Notes: a model not told the origin generated them from the letters alone. A stretch of 64,000 nucleotides of DNA from Druceiella hillmani (GCA_039881145.1 JAYKKI010000088.1:5002001-5066000); one strand, 5' to 3'. Positions 54,001-62,189 are shown, counted from the stretch's first letter. Translations and numbers: made by a program.

Positions 54001-56712
54001 CTTTAGCCTTTAACATGAACCGGCCATTTAAATTTATCCCACCATATTCCAGATAGTGTTCACAGAGTAATGTTACATTTGTACCTATGACGTCACTAAA
54101 TATTGACGAAAATTAAAAATTCAACCGGCTGTATTCAAAGGTGTTAATGTTAATGAATTTTAAGTGAGTTTTGTTTTCTCAAAAGCCATTTTTAATGTTT
54201 CGATTAAGTTTTATACTACCTATGTCTGGAGGGAAAATTAATAAGAATGTCCAACCACTAGATTAACGTTTATAAATTCAAAATATCCAACTTATGATGA
54301 CAGTTTGAGTACAAAATCAACAAGAACTTAATATTATAAAAGTTGCATCAAGAACTCCTACTAATAATTGCCTCGAAATTGAATGAAAAACCACAATAAA
54401 CTTATAGACGTACACACAACATTTCTGAAAATGCTTGAACGAATTCAAAGTAATACTTGAATATAGGCAAGCTGAAAAAAACAATCAAATGGAATTCAAT
54501 ACGAGTACATTTCACCTCAAAACTCATAAGAAAAGAAAATCTCGTTAACGAGTGCATAAAAAACACACTCCTTTAGGTGCGCTAAAATATTGAAGGTTTA
54601 AACAATTGTAAAAAAACTTTGAACCATTAAATATTTAAGGGTTTAAATTTATTAACTTTCACAAATATTACCATTAATTTCGACATGTAAATGTATTTTA
54701 TAATACAGGTATGAAATTTTTCAATAATCATTGCCATAATTTTTCTGTAAACTTTTTGGAACCGTAAAAGCGTAAAGCGAGTCAAGCGTAACTGTTATTA
54801 AAATAGTTCGTATTTTCTTACTTTTGAGATATGAATTCCTCAAATGCAAAGAAAACCTAATTTAAGAACTCCAATTTTTTTAACGGCACATAAAATTTTC
54901 AGATATGATGATGAAGTAAAAAACATTAAAACAGTAAAACAAAAAAATAATTATTGATGTGCAGTACTTTGTGAAAAACAATTTAGCATAAAAATAATAT
55001 TAAATGTTAAGTTTACAACTTCTGTTCAAATGGTATAGAAATAAATGAGGTATAAAAAAGTATAAAAATTAAATGCTGGTCTCTGTCACCATATTTATTA
55101 AATCCATCTATCGGGCTGAAAATGTCTCACGTAATCTTTTGTCTTCAATCTGTACCTGCATCACTTGAAATTCCATCGAAGATTTTTTCTTGGGATATGT
55201 CCGAAGAATTTAATATTTCGCAATTGTACAGTCGACGCAAAACTATTTTTGATTCTCAACTCTTTTGTAATTGAGAAATTGATACGAAAAGTAGTCAAAG
55301 GATTTTTAATTAGGAGCTTCCAGCACCTTATTTCAAACGTTGTTGGAATTGTGATGGCATAGTGTCTTCTGACTTCCTCTTCGCAGCCTCCAACATTGGA
55401 CCCAAACGAATCGAAGTACATATAATGTCTAACCACTTTACAGTTGGCAATATTAGACGGATTTGTGATTATATGTCCTGCTTCATCAACTATCATAATT
55501 TTTGTCTTTTCTTTATTAGTAGCTTACTACTGATACTGCAAAGTTATTTTCACAAAACTACCTTATTTTGTTTGTTTTTTACTCGCAGAAATTTAATTGC
55601 TACTGCTACTGAAACTGAACTAAAGATCGAACGATGCTGTCAAATACCGCATTATTAGTTGCCAACTATATGCATGAATCTTTGATTTTCCACGATACTA
55701 AATTAAGTTTTATTCATTTATTTCGTAAATTTGACATATATCTACATCTGCCGAAACTGCATCACACTAACGAATAAAGGAGTTGAAAATAAACAAGATC
55801 TTAAAGAATAGTAAGGCTCATAAATCAGGGTAACATATTAAATATTAAAACCTTTTTTTGCCCTCTATTTTGGTATCCAACTCAACACTTTTGCTTTTTT
55901 TCATTTACATTGTATTTTCCTATAACATCACAGTACACATATATAATATTTATGACTTATTATTTGTATGAATAAGCCAAATTCACAAAAAAAATACAAC
56001 GTTCATCTAAATCACATTCATATACAAAGTATGTTGTTCTCATTTTGGATTAACAGAAAGTCGGTAAAATATGAGTAAACGATGGCCAAGTTAGATGAAT
56101 ACACTACAGCTACTCAGTTAACAACGGACACATTGTTCCTAAAAACTGTTGTATAAAAGCTAATATGTTAACAACATGAATATTAAAAAAATAATGCAAT
56201 TTCATAAAAGTATGTTTTATATGTCATCTCTAGAGTCGGAGGTTCATTCCATGGATCGCTACTTTTGGACGCCATTAAGCAAACTTTCTTTTTCCATGTA
56301 CTTGGTCCATGCGGCATTTGAAATGTCAACAGCCGGATCGCAACTGGAACCGTATTGTCTCAAAATTCCAAGGGCGGTAAGTTTATCGAAGAGCCTGGCT
56401 TATGTCAATAATTTTAATAATTTTCATTGAAAATCCATATTGTTGCAACTAAAATTAAGAGTTTCATTTTCTGCGTCTCTATATCTGTCACAGCCTCAAT
56501 GTTCCTGCAACTTATACCTATATGCAGAGAATTCTGTAGGTGGAGATATTCAACGTATGGAAATGACTAATATTTTTTTTAATATATTTCCCCGTCTTTA
56601 TAAATTGGGTAGAACCTTTTCTTTAGCGATTACGAAAATCTAATTGGACATATTTTCGAGCGCATTTGATCGAATTTTTTTATGGAATTATTCTTTAGGT
56701 AAAACGCTGTCT

Positions 56713-56794
<82 letters not shown>

Positions 56795-58966
56795 CCATTC
56801 CTTTAAAAAAATATGTTACCCCTATTTACAATAAAACTCTGACCATATGGACAATCTTTCGAGAATGAATTGTTTAAAATAACATTACTCATCACGTTGC
56901 GATGACGCAAAAAAGTATGGTTTTTTATTTTAAATATATTTTGAAATTGTTCTTTTCACTTAAGTTGATTTATTTCCCATTATAAGATATTAAAGGACAT
57001 GCCCTGTTACACAGACAATTAAAAAATATTTTACTCTGTAATGAAATATCTGTGTAAATGAAAAAAATCTACACCGACTCTGTCCTTTAGGCGAGAACTC
57101 TATCTATGAAAGGACATTTTCGGAAAAAAAGGATTTTCGGAGTTTCGGAAACATTTCATGAAAAGTTGTTTCATTAAAAGTAGTTCAAGGCTTTTAAGGC
57201 AAAGAACATTCGCCTTATAATTTAATCGTATCTTCCCTCATCGACGAGTAACACATCATTTGTGCATTTCTAATGCAAACACCGGCTCGTTTTTAATGTT
57301 TAACTATATTGTCAATTTCAGATGTATTTTTTGATGAAAGATATGATGAAAACGCTTATCATCAGCTTATATCTATATCTCTTTGTGGAGGTTCCTTGTA
57401 CTGGTTTGCTTAAAATATTGCTGAAGGAAAACAGGTTAGCCAATATCTATTTATGAAATATTTTTATATGATTCAATTTTGCCCTGGAGTGGAAAACCCT
57501 TTCAATTTCTTTTTTTTTATAAATAAACCAGATTTTATTCAGTCATAATGTAAAAGAAAAGTAAAATTGATATTTTCATGGTTTCATCTGTTACATAAAT
57601 CCTCGCTTAAAACAAGTTTTGCATTTAGAAGATTTAAAATTATTAAATTTAAAAGACTAAAATTAGATACTGGATAAATCGAACGATTTAATTAAGAAAG
57701 GCAGTAAAGACTCCATTTTTTAATTATTATTCACCAGACCATTAAATCTACATAATTGTTCATTAATTAACCTATCCTCAATATTTATGGCGATGAGATG
57801 GTAATATTGCTACAAAATATTTTATTTATATTTTTTTGTATGAAAGTCAATGTAAAATAAAGTTATGTTAAAATTTTTAAAAAAATTACCGTTTAGTTTT
57901 TGTAAAAAATCGCTCTCAATAATAGTACAATTACCATTACAGGAAAAGTAGTTATTTTACCACACTTAATTTTATTTAAAAATCCCGTAGAACGATTTGT
58001 CTACAAAACTAATCAATGCAAAATGATTTTAGATTAAAATTTTGAAAAAAAAATATTTAACCTTAATTTTGGTACTCAATCAACATTACAGGTACATACA
58101 AAAGTATTAATTTAACCACAATTTTCATTTTAATTAAAAAATGCTTTGAGTAATTTGTCTAAAAAAATTAATTCAATGTAAAATAATGTTGTATGGAAAT
58201 TTTGGAAACAATATTTACCTCTTAGTTTTAATAAATATCGCTCTCAACATTTTTTCAATTAACATTTCAGGAAAAGTAGATTTTCCACCAAAGTTCATTT
58301 TATTTAAAAAAAAACAACGATAATTCTGTTACAAACTGTTAAAATGATGTTATATTAACAGTTCGAAAAAAAATAATTTTCAATAAAAAATTTCAAAATA
58401 ATTTTTCGATCATACCACATGTGACACAACCTTAACGTTTTCTTGCAAAATTTATATGCCATATTTAATGGCTAAAAATCAAAGCGTAAGTAAGATATTT
58501 TGCATCATACGTAAAGATATCGACATAAAATGTAAAATCGGTCTTTCTTCAATACCTCCGTAAAAAACATCATTTTCTATTGTTATATGTCTATATTAAT
58601 AATATTTTTCGTCATAGTAGCTCTTAGAAATAAAATGATAGTGATGTAATCTTACCTACAATTTATAATGATCATATTAAACATTTTATAATTATATAAT
58701 ATACTCGTATAAATTAAGTGCATATTTAATAATTGCATATCTAATCAATTAAAATGTCTAAATTTATAGCTTTTACCGTATATAATTTTTGACTGGTTAT
58801 TTCGACTATTTTAACTATTTAACAAAAAGTTATCCAAAATTTTCAGTTTGTCCAAAAACAGTTCACACGAAATTTTTAAGCGTAATATTTTTTTTTTAAT
58901 TTATCTAATGTACATTAATATTTTTTGTTTTACAGGAAACCAAAAGAAAAGATAAAAGAAAAGTAA
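33078..58966 (+). CDS. nose resistant to fluoxetine protein 6-like (NRF domain + acyltransferase 3), 13 exons
   Basis: Joining 33078-33264, 34713-34879, 35423-35643, 36410-36496, 37066-37192, 38631-38767, 42087-42255, 46304-46497, 49408-49549, 53229-53415, 56234-56376, 57322-57434 and 58936-58966 gives 1905 nt, a 634-residue protein plus stop. All 12 junctions are GT-AG and agree in phase. Residues 1-21 form a signal peptide ending NVRA. The NRF domain (about 40-190) has Cys42, 85, 100, 119, 137, 142 and 176. The acyltransferase-3 domain (about 225-615) keeps His245 in ILSH, the D278-x-F-F-V segment, R306YIR309LTP and YLVH (His565). About eleven hydrophobic segments are visible. Relatives include C. 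elegans NRF-6/NDG-4 and Drosophila Drop-dead, linked to lipid or yolk transport and drug sensitivity; the biochemical reaction is not established. Oddities: the usual loop before the first acyltransferase helix is missing, SGF has become AGF, and the C-terminus is lysine-rich. No intact close paralogue lies nearby. Family identity is strong; exact first and last exons are inferred. Confidence 0.85.
34713..34879 (+). CDS. NRF-6-like exon 2: NRF domain core
   Basis: The acceptor is TTCGACAG and the donor AGC|GTAAGT. It codes for residues 64-118. The stretch GAVPGFIDGAHDYVGDYKGC carries the NRF hallmark: a G-(F/I)-x-G type turn, then a G-D-Y/F-x-x-C block (Cys85). A QYC segment follows (Cys100), matching the family's 'GKYC' position. 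Phase fits exon 1 (codon split 1/2) and exon 3 (phase 0). Confidence 0.85.
35423..35643 (+). CDS. NRF-6-like exon 3: NRF domain, second half
   Basis: Residues 119-191 plus two bases of codon 192. The segment KWALCAPSSCN (Trp134, Cys137, Cys142) is the very typical 'W-x-x-C-x-P-x-x-C' signature of the extracellular/lumenal NRF domain. Cys176 (DHAC) is the last domain cysteine. The acceptor is AATAAACAG and the donor TCT|GTAAGT. Base composition is clearly richer in G+C than the flanking introns. Confidence 0.9.
36410..36496 (+). CDS. NRF-6-like exon 4: first transmembrane helix after the NRF domain
   Basis: Codes for a hydrophobic helix (CLTGVLVALVTSCTLLHW) followed by a basic stretch (RVKKTHRGQ), consistent with a helix leaving the lumen and a positive cytosolic end. 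The acceptor TTTGTTTAG is good. The donor CAAAG|GTTTGA is the weakest in the gene. It was chosen because it is the one that keeps the reading frame into exon 5. A GT at 36470 (CGT|GTAAAA) is a stronger-looking donor but breaks the frame to exon 5. Confidence 0.75.
36782..36900 (+). repeat. single-arm copy of the hammerhead-like repeat family (intron 4)
   Basis: GCCCACCTGAAGTTGTTGTA ... CGAAACGTAGGTCGTGG, followed by the conserved flank ending GTAGTTTCATTTAATT. The core reads CTGAAGT instead of CTGAAGA, so a key position is changed. It sits in the intron between exons 4 and 5, exactly where the protein lacks a segment usual for its family. Confidence 0.8.
37066..37192 (+). CDS. NRF-6-like exon 5: start of acyltransferase-3 domain, conserved His
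   Basis: Residues 222-263. The helix RVILMFFIILSHQQLFF corresponds to the first acyltransferase-3 helix, which normally reads close to 'GiR.lsm.WVilGH'. His245 falls at the conserved histidine. The acceptor CCCTCTTTAG and the donor CTCTGG|GTAAGT are good. The N-terminal part (VGSADIMMFH) does not resemble the usual 'AFSxYTN' loop seen upstream of this helix in the family. Confidence 0.85.
37629..37771. repeat. compound microsatellite (CA, ATAC, TA) in intron 5
   Basis: CACACACACAGATACATACA and related runs, ending in about 40 bp of TA (37731-37770). Confidence 0.9.
37950..38358 (-). mobile_element. non-LTR retrotransposon 3' end relic (reverse transcriptase C-terminus), intron 5
   Basis: On the minus strand the reading GILRMHNRRSYHTICFLRRH, then HARDRLLLVPEHRTTGYRG and, after a frame change, IWNDLPPPLKIAESITTFK matches the C-terminal tail of insect LINE reverse transcriptases (pattern 'VP.HRT..y.rSF....a..WN.LP......s...FK'). 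It carries at least one frameshift and a stop. The retained part is the end of ORF2 only. Clade (Jockey/CR1-like) is not resolved by eye. Confidence 0.75.
38318..38358. repeat. perfect GC-rich palindrome, 19-bp arms, 3-base loop
   Basis: ATCCCGCGGCGATCCCGTG, TAT, then the exact reverse complement. It sits at the edge of the LINE relic. The left arm continues into LINE coding sequence (minus strand) and the right arm into unrelated AT-rich DNA. Confidence 0.9.
38631..38767 (+). CDS. NRF-6-like exon 6: D-x-FFV helix and RYIR motif
   Basis: Residues 264-308 plus two bases of codon 309. LDLFVDIFFVMAGFLIAL matches the family block 'vDtFFvlSGfL', with Ser replaced by Ala. VIKRYIR leads into LTP in exon 7, reproducing the conserved '(H)RYxRLxP' membrane-edge motif with Lys in place of His. 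The acceptor is TTTTATGCAG and the donor ATTCG|GTAAGA. Confidence 0.9.
38919..38984. repeat. (TA)n microsatellite in intron 6
   Basis: About 65 bp of TA with one G interruption at 38961. Confidence 0.95.
40765..40796. repeat. perfect inverted repeat, 14-bp arms, 4-base loop (intron 6)
   Basis: ATTCATTAAGAAGG, TGGA, CCTTCTTAATGAAT. No other structure in the surroundings. Confidence 0.75.
42087..42255 (+). CDS. NRF-6-like exon 7
   Basis: Residues 310-365. It opens with LTP, completing RYIRLTP, then a helix (FAMVIFFVATSM), then the lumenal GPYWP block and VEQETCRKHW. The latter matches the family pattern of a short loop with a conserved Cys before 'W...LLyinN' (here WLSSLLFIANY). The acceptor is AAATTTTAG and the donor GAATAC|GTAAGT (phase 0). 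GC content (about 48%) is well above the surroundings. Confidence 0.9.
42798..42880. repeat. (CA)n(TA)n microsatellite in intron 7
   Basis: About 34 bp of CA then about 48 bp of TA. The Tc1/mariner-type element starts at its 3' edge. Confidence 0.95.
42881..44190 (+). mobile_element. Tc1/mariner-superfamily element with terminal inverted repeats (intron 7)
   Basis: A 1310-bp element with about 27-bp terminal inverted repeats. The left end starts CAGGATGTCCAGTGGCAGAT; the right end, read in reverse complement, starts CAGCGTGTCCAGTGGCAGAT. It is bounded on both sides by TA (42879-42880 and 44191-44192), the expected target-site duplication. It sits in a (CA)n(TA)n microsatellite in intron 7 of the NRF-6-like gene, in the same orientation. 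It carries one degenerate transposase gene. Confidence 0.9.
42997..44089 (+). pseudogene. Tc1/mariner-type transposase, frameshifted
   Basis: The N-terminal part (42997 to about 43220) encodes a helix-turn-helix region starting MEQWSGEHRAFAVETY, typical of IS630/Tc1/mariner transposases. The frame then shifts at about 43205-43225 and continues to 44089. Catalytic motifs are FFSDEAHFH (first Asp), WFQQDGATAHTA (second Asp) and RSPDLSP (third Asp). There are 42 residues between the second and third Asp. An apparent 18-nt insertion (about 43840-43857) between WP and PRSPD lengthens this, and without it the gap would be 36. The enzyme would cut and paste the element at TA sites. The frameshift, and probably the insertion, make it non-functional. 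Confidence 0.85.
44191..44237. repeat. (CA)n(TA)n microsatellite between the two transposon relics
   Basis: TACACACACACA then about 34 bp of TA. It begins with the TA target duplication of the preceding element. Confidence 0.95.
44238..45290 (+). mobile_element. mariner (DD34D-type) relic (intron 7)
   Basis: Decayed mariner transposase with several stops and frame changes. Recognisable pieces in order are: FRNEDYDLEDEP-CTGRPV (DNA-binding region, about 44405-44460), GDEKWVTYVNHTRKRQW (first Asp, about 44680-44730), FLHDNARPRIAK (second Asp, about 44940-44980), APSDYYLFRALSNHL (third Asp, about 45030-45075) and RWKQVVDNNGEHLI (C-terminus, about 45170-45215). Ends are approximate: a GGTTAGTTATTAAG-like left end and a weak inverted match near 45265-45290. 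It lies between two (CA)(TA) microsatellite blocks, directly after the preceding element. Two short internal duplications (about 20 bp each, near 44360 and 44835) are visible. Confidence 0.8.
45296..45378. repeat. (CA)n(TA)n microsatellite after the mariner relic
   Basis: TACACACATACACACACGCA then about 55 bp of TA. Confidence 0.95.
46304..46497 (+). CDS. NRF-6-like exon 8
   Basis: Residues 366-429 plus two bases of codon 430. CWLTSWHLPADFHCFLLG is the family's 'C...tWYLavDmQ.fl..p' block, with the conserved Trp-x-Leu and Asp-x-x-x. Two membrane helices follow (FHCFLLGICFASII and IRIIISVIVGSILVMGYQFY). The acceptor CTCCTTTTACAG is strong; the donor is ACCGA|GTAAGT. Confidence 0.92.
49408..49549 (+). 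CDS. NRF-6-like exon 9
   Basis: Residues 431-477. SYIKSHVRIPVYFIGLLFGH matches the family's 'y.kpwtRigpYliGillGyl' block with the conserved Arg-Ile-x-x-Tyr-x-x-Gly spacing. The acceptor is ATTTTTTTTAG and the donor TCACAG|GTAATG. The codon split with exon 8 (GA/T = Asp430) is consistent. Confidence 0.9.
50970..51004. repeat. (TA)n microsatellite in intron 9
   Basis: About 34 bp of TA, roughly 300 bp before the Tc1 relic. Confidence 0.95.
51301..52314 (+). pseudogene. Tc1-family (DD34E) transposase relic (intron 9)
   Basis: Decayed Tc1 transposase. The N-terminal part (about 51301-51520: IITLLEEGCSQGYVSQKYN, helix-turn-helix) is interrupted by stops and a frame change. A long readable segment runs 51535-52062, with FFDEVRIS (first Asp) and FMDDNAYAHR (second Asp). 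After an in-frame TAA at 52060-52062 it continues in frame with WPAISSDLSPIEHIWDNLE to a terminal TAA at 52312. The second Asp and the Glu are 34 residues apart, counting the stop, the classic DD34E spacing. No clear terminal inverted repeats were found; the right end may have been lost next to the inverted-repeat element at 52336. Confidence 0.85.
52336..52570. repeat. inverted-repeat element with paired hammerhead-like arms (intron 9)
   Basis: Two arms of about 105 bp face each other around a short centre (about 52443-52460). The left arm runs TGAAACTACGTGATGTAGTA ... CCACGACCTAGG ... CATCTTCAGGTGGG, and the right arm is its near-perfect reverse complement. Outer flank ATTTCTACAAAATTAACGCC recurs at other copies. 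The block at 52388-52429 (minus) keeps every position of the hammerhead-like core described in the findings. The right-arm block has one mismatch in stem I. Confidence 0.85.
53229..53415 (+). CDS. NRF-6-like exon 10
   Basis: Residues 478-539 plus one base. It has two hydrophobic segments (YKLALAIMITALL and GLGVALLFIVCT). The block MYGSLLRPFWGLGVALLFIV aligns with the family's 'fy.alsRp.WalgvaWiv.aC', including the conserved Arg-Pro-x-Trp. The acceptor is ATTTTACAG and the donor AAATG|GTAAAT. Confidence 0.9.
55065..55520 (-). mobile_element. non-LTR retrotransposon (endonuclease-reverse transcriptase) relic, intron 10
   Basis: Minus-strand reading: EKTKIMIVDEAGHIITNPS, NCKVVRHYMYFDSFGSNVGG and GCEEEVRRH correspond to the family pattern 'KTK.M...... 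YLGS.....GGCeeEirrRi'. IRCWKLLIKNPLTTFRINFS and RNIKFFGHIPRKN correspond to 'WCWRR.LrIPWTArRTN.SI' and 'r.l.fFGHi.R'. A tail (VQIEDKRLRETFSAR) resembles 'GKieGKR.RGRPp.RW'. It lies antisense to the host gene. A large middle part of the domain is deleted, and one stop lies in the tail. Confidence 0.75.
56234..56376 (+). CDS. NRF-6-like exon 11: PLS-KLS-YLVH block
   Basis: Codon 540 is completed from exon 10; the rest covers residues 541-587. FWTPLSKLSFSMYLVHAAFE matches the family's 'f.PLsrLTYcaYLvHp', with His565 at the conserved histidine. The acceptor is CATCTCTAG and the donor AGGGCG|GTAAGT (phase 0). Confidence 0.9.
56716..56791. repeat. (TA)n microsatellite in intron 11
   Basis: About 75 bp of TA, the longest uninterrupted run in the window. 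Confidence 0.95.
57322..57434 (+). CDS. NRF-6-like exon 12: last membrane helix
   Basis: Residues 588-624. KTLIISLYLYLFVEVPCTGL matches the final helix of the family, which ends with the near-invariant 'E.P...LEk'. Here the Glu-x-Pro is kept. The acceptor is TCAATTTCAG and the donor AACAG|GTTAGC. This exon begins with ATG by chance; it is phase 0 internal sequence. Confidence 0.88.
57849..58380 (+). repeat. degenerate tandem repeat, about 163-bp unit, just over three copies (intron 12)
   Basis: Units begin at about 57849, 58015, 58175 and 58338 with AATG.AAAAT.A. Each contains ATTTACC.T..TTTT or similar, then CTC(A/T)..AT...CAATTA, then CA..ACAGG or CATTTCAGGAAAAGTAG, then TTT.ACCA.A, then ATTTGTCTA.AAAA. 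The last unit is cut short. The repeat fills most of the DNA between about 1.1 kb and 0.55 kb before the last exon. Confidence 0.65.
58936..58966 (+). CDS. NRF-6-like exon 13: lysine-rich C-terminal tail and stop
   Basis: Acceptor TTTGTTTTACAG, then G completes Arg625, followed by nine residues KPKEKIKEK and TAA. It brings the total to exactly 635 codons including the stop. The tail is cytosolic if the protein has eleven membrane helices after a cleaved signal peptide. Its last five residues (KIKEK) fit a K-x-K-x-x ER-retrieval pattern. The exon is short, so it rests on splice site, frame and the AATAAA 9 nt downstream. Confidence 0.65.
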
Positions 58967-58974
58967 TGGCTTGT

Positions 58975-58980
58975 AATAAA
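58975..58980 (+). terminator. candidate polyadenylation signal AATAAA
   Basis: The first AATAAA after the stop codon at 58966. A second one lies at about 59407. Either could define the 3' end of the NRF-6-like transcript. Confidence 0.4.
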
Positions 58981-58989
58981 CATGAATGC

Positions 58990-61730
58990 GGCGGTCCAAA
59001 TATATTTATTATCAACTCTTTTATTATATAATTTAAATTCCTTAATGATATTCAAATATTTCTTCAAACCTTCAACTCTTCTTTAAAATTTCTTCAAACA
59101 TTATATTCAAACCTTCTACATTTGTTACGTAAGTCTTTGTCATATTTATTAACATTCTACATTTGTCACGTAACTCGTATTGACAAGTCCGTGTCAAGAA
59201 TGAACATCTTCAGACAAGGAGTACGTACCAATAATTAGGAATATGTTCCAGCTTCGAGGCGGCAATAGCAACCGACTTTCTGCACTTCAAGATGTCCCTA
59301 TACTTTTTAACAGAAAAATGCATGCCTCGGTCACACTACAAAATTGAACGCCAACCTATAAATCCATCTTACAAAATGTTTCTGTATAAAATCTATTAAC
59401 TTAGAGAATAAATTAATTAAAAAAAGATTTCGTGTTACTTTCAATTAAGTCATCCTCAGTTAATTTGGAATACGATCAACTATTTGTAATTTTTTTCATT
59501 CAATGAACGTGTCTTAAATTTATAAAATGTTAAGTTTTTTATTGTTAATTTTTGTAAAAGTGATTTCTCAAAGTTTCAACATTAATTAGGAGAGATGATT
59601 TTGTTAAAATTTGGACCCTCACTAAAAAGAGTATCAAAATAGACTCTTTCCTGTAGATATTTTCTTAAACACACATTTTCCTCCTTGTGTCAATATACCT
59701 GTAATTAAATGTATTACATACATATAACTTATTGTCTTTTGGCAACAAACTGCACCTGCCATTCGGCTACGTTTGCAGTTTGTCGAACTTAGTCGAGAAA
59801 CCCCATAAAAGAGATTCACGTTGTCCACTACGTTTACACATTTGCTTCCTCTCTGTTGAGATGTCTTTCATTACGCTCCATAGAGAAAAAATCGTAGCAG
59901 CCGGATGACCTTTGTCGTAAGTCAATTTGGCTATATCTGCCAATCCATCACCGGCTTAAAGTGTTATATAAAAATTCTCGCACAAGTATGGTAACATGTG
60001 GCAGAGCATCGATTTGTGAATAAAACATATTGATGTTGTCTGCAAATGGCACGTCTTTTAACAGATCTTCAAGAATATTTTCCAAAATTGTAAATAAATT
60101 TCGTTAACGACGGTAAAAACATTTTTGCGGAAGAGATGTTAAGATGCCAGTGCATGCAAGATACGCTGGTGGATGCGGCTATCTGTATTGTTCCTGGGTT
60201 TAAAAATTCTTACGAATGTTGATTTTAAAAATTGTTTGCAGTTTATTGTAATTAGTTTATTACAGACGCCAAGTATATCATTAAGTATGTTCACGATCAA
60301 TGTTATGTAAACAAGTTCTAATGGCTGCTTATGTATATCTGCTACTTACATAAGGAATCATACTCGACTGCATTACACAATTATGTTAGAAGCATTTCCT
60401 TAAGTATAGAATTATTAAGTTTACGCAATACAAATTGTAAATAATACACCAATATTGCTTTTATGAAGACAGATGCTTATATGATATCCTTGTCTTGATG
60501 AAATGGCTCAATAAATGTAGTTATTAAACAATCCTATACATATTACTATTTCATGTAAAACGTAGTTTGCCATGACTATCGGTTGAGAGAAACTTGATAT
60601 TGCTCCTTGATAATATGACTTAACAATGAGATGAGTCTAATCAGTGTTGCAACTAGCTGGGCGTTATATTTGCGTTGCAAAATATTTACCATTTTGTGTC
60701 TCTCAACCATGAAATAAAATTGAGCGGCATTCTCCTGACGCATGTATCATGGCATCTCTCAACTGGATGATGAGAGGGGAAATTCATTTTTATATTTTCG
60801 CTTTTGGTGTTTATGGCCGTTTCAAAAATAAGACTGGATGTTCTTTTATCATTTCACTTTCAATCACCATCACTTAATTTATATTTTATTTTTTGATAGA
60901 TTACTTGGTAATATTTTTCTATATTAGGATTATGCATCTTATTCGTCCGCGATTTTAATTTCGTGCTGTAAGTCAAAGACGTTTGAATCAAATAAAAGTG
61001 ACTTTTCAACAAATATGAAAATAAGCTATTAAGTGGCTAATGATATAAAGGCATTTTCTTGAATTTTTTTTTCAATTTAAATTCTTTAGTTCTCATTCTG
61101 CCAAGAGTATTGATGATGAACATATTAAACAATGTGTCTATTACTTTCAGATCAAAAAACATAATTTTTTTTTTCAATGATTGTTTGCTCCGTTCACTCA
61201 CCTTTACCAATTAAAATAGTTGCAACACAAGCTATGATTTACTTTATTAAATTAAAAGAAACTAGAATATGATTTATTAAGTATAAAAAATTACAACACA
61301 TTTATTAAGCATAAAATTAAAGGAATAATAAGCGATTATATTTTTATTGCTATTTTTAGTAAATTAAATCAGACTATTTCGGAATTTTAGAAATTTTGTT
61401 TAATTTTTTTTTTATTTTTATGAAATATTTATTTCTTGTGGTGATCATTAACTTTCTCTTTATGAAGGGATAAAAATATTTTTTCTTTATTTGTGTATTA
61501 TTAACGTAATTATTGGTTTAACCAGTCTATATTCATAGTGTTAATACGTCATAAGGTTCATTTCTCAACTTATATGTGTAGAAATAAAGACTCAAGGTTA
61601 TAGTATCTTGAATGAGGAATGTTAAGAATAAAAGTTTGAAAAATTTCAAATTCTTTATTGGTCATGATATGTGTCTGCTTTTTCACATGTGAAACAAATA
61701 AATATATAATGAGTTCTTTCGAAATTACTA
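58990..61730. other. region downstream of the NRF-6-like gene; 3' UTR candidate and a protein-like relic
   Basis: The first few hundred bases may be 3' UTR (second AATAAA at about 59407). The minus strand at about 59830-60110 reads like decayed coding sequence (see findings). The remainder is AT-rich with nothing recognised. Confidence 0.45.
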
Positions 61731-61734
61731 GCTA

Positions 61735-62010
61735 AGAGATCACAGTAAGGTTAGCGACCTCACAAGAAGGGTAGCACAATTAAAATGGGAGTGGGCTGGT
61801 CGTGTCGCGAACAAAGCTCGTGGTACAGGGCAGTGGGGGAATGAAGATTACGGGGAGAGAAACGGTCATAAGGAAGAACATAGATACGTTGATATGACGT
61901 ACTTAAGAAAACAGTTTAATTATAGTGCGAAAAAACTGCTCATCACCGAGGCAGATGGCAGAAACTGAAGGAGGTCTACACCTTAGCGGTTGAAAGTGGC
62001 CAAAGAAGAA
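61735..62010 (+). mobile_element. RTE-like LINE 3' terminal relic
   Basis: KVSDLTRRVAQLKWEWAGRV at about 61744-61803 matches the 'i.DvtrrvaqLKW.WAGHvaR' block that closes RTE-type ORF2 proteins. After about 120 degenerate bases, HRGRWQKLKEVYTL at about 61947-61990 matches the final 'dR.rWr.l.EayvlqWT' block. Frame changes separate the two. It lies about 2.8 kb downstream of the NRF-6-like gene. Confidence 0.7.
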
Positions 62011-62028
62011 GAGTCCTTTCAACAAAAA

Positions 62029-62185
62029 AGTAAAGCATTTGCATCAGTTCAACTAACAATTTATTTACGATTTTAGGGTAAATGGTTAAGAAATTACTTT
62101 TATAGTGAGACTTTGGTGTCTGTTACCTGTTTATATTTCAGATACTACAATTGCTACCAGCATGAACTGATGCAAATGCTTTACT
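62029..62185. repeat. perfect inverted repeat, 23-bp arms, 111-bp spacer
   Basis: AGTAAAGCATTTGCATCAGT plus TCA at 62029-62051 is matched exactly in reverse complement at 62163-62185. The left arm begins about 20 bp after the RTE-like LINE tail. Confidence 0.85.
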
Positions 62186-62189
62186 ATTA

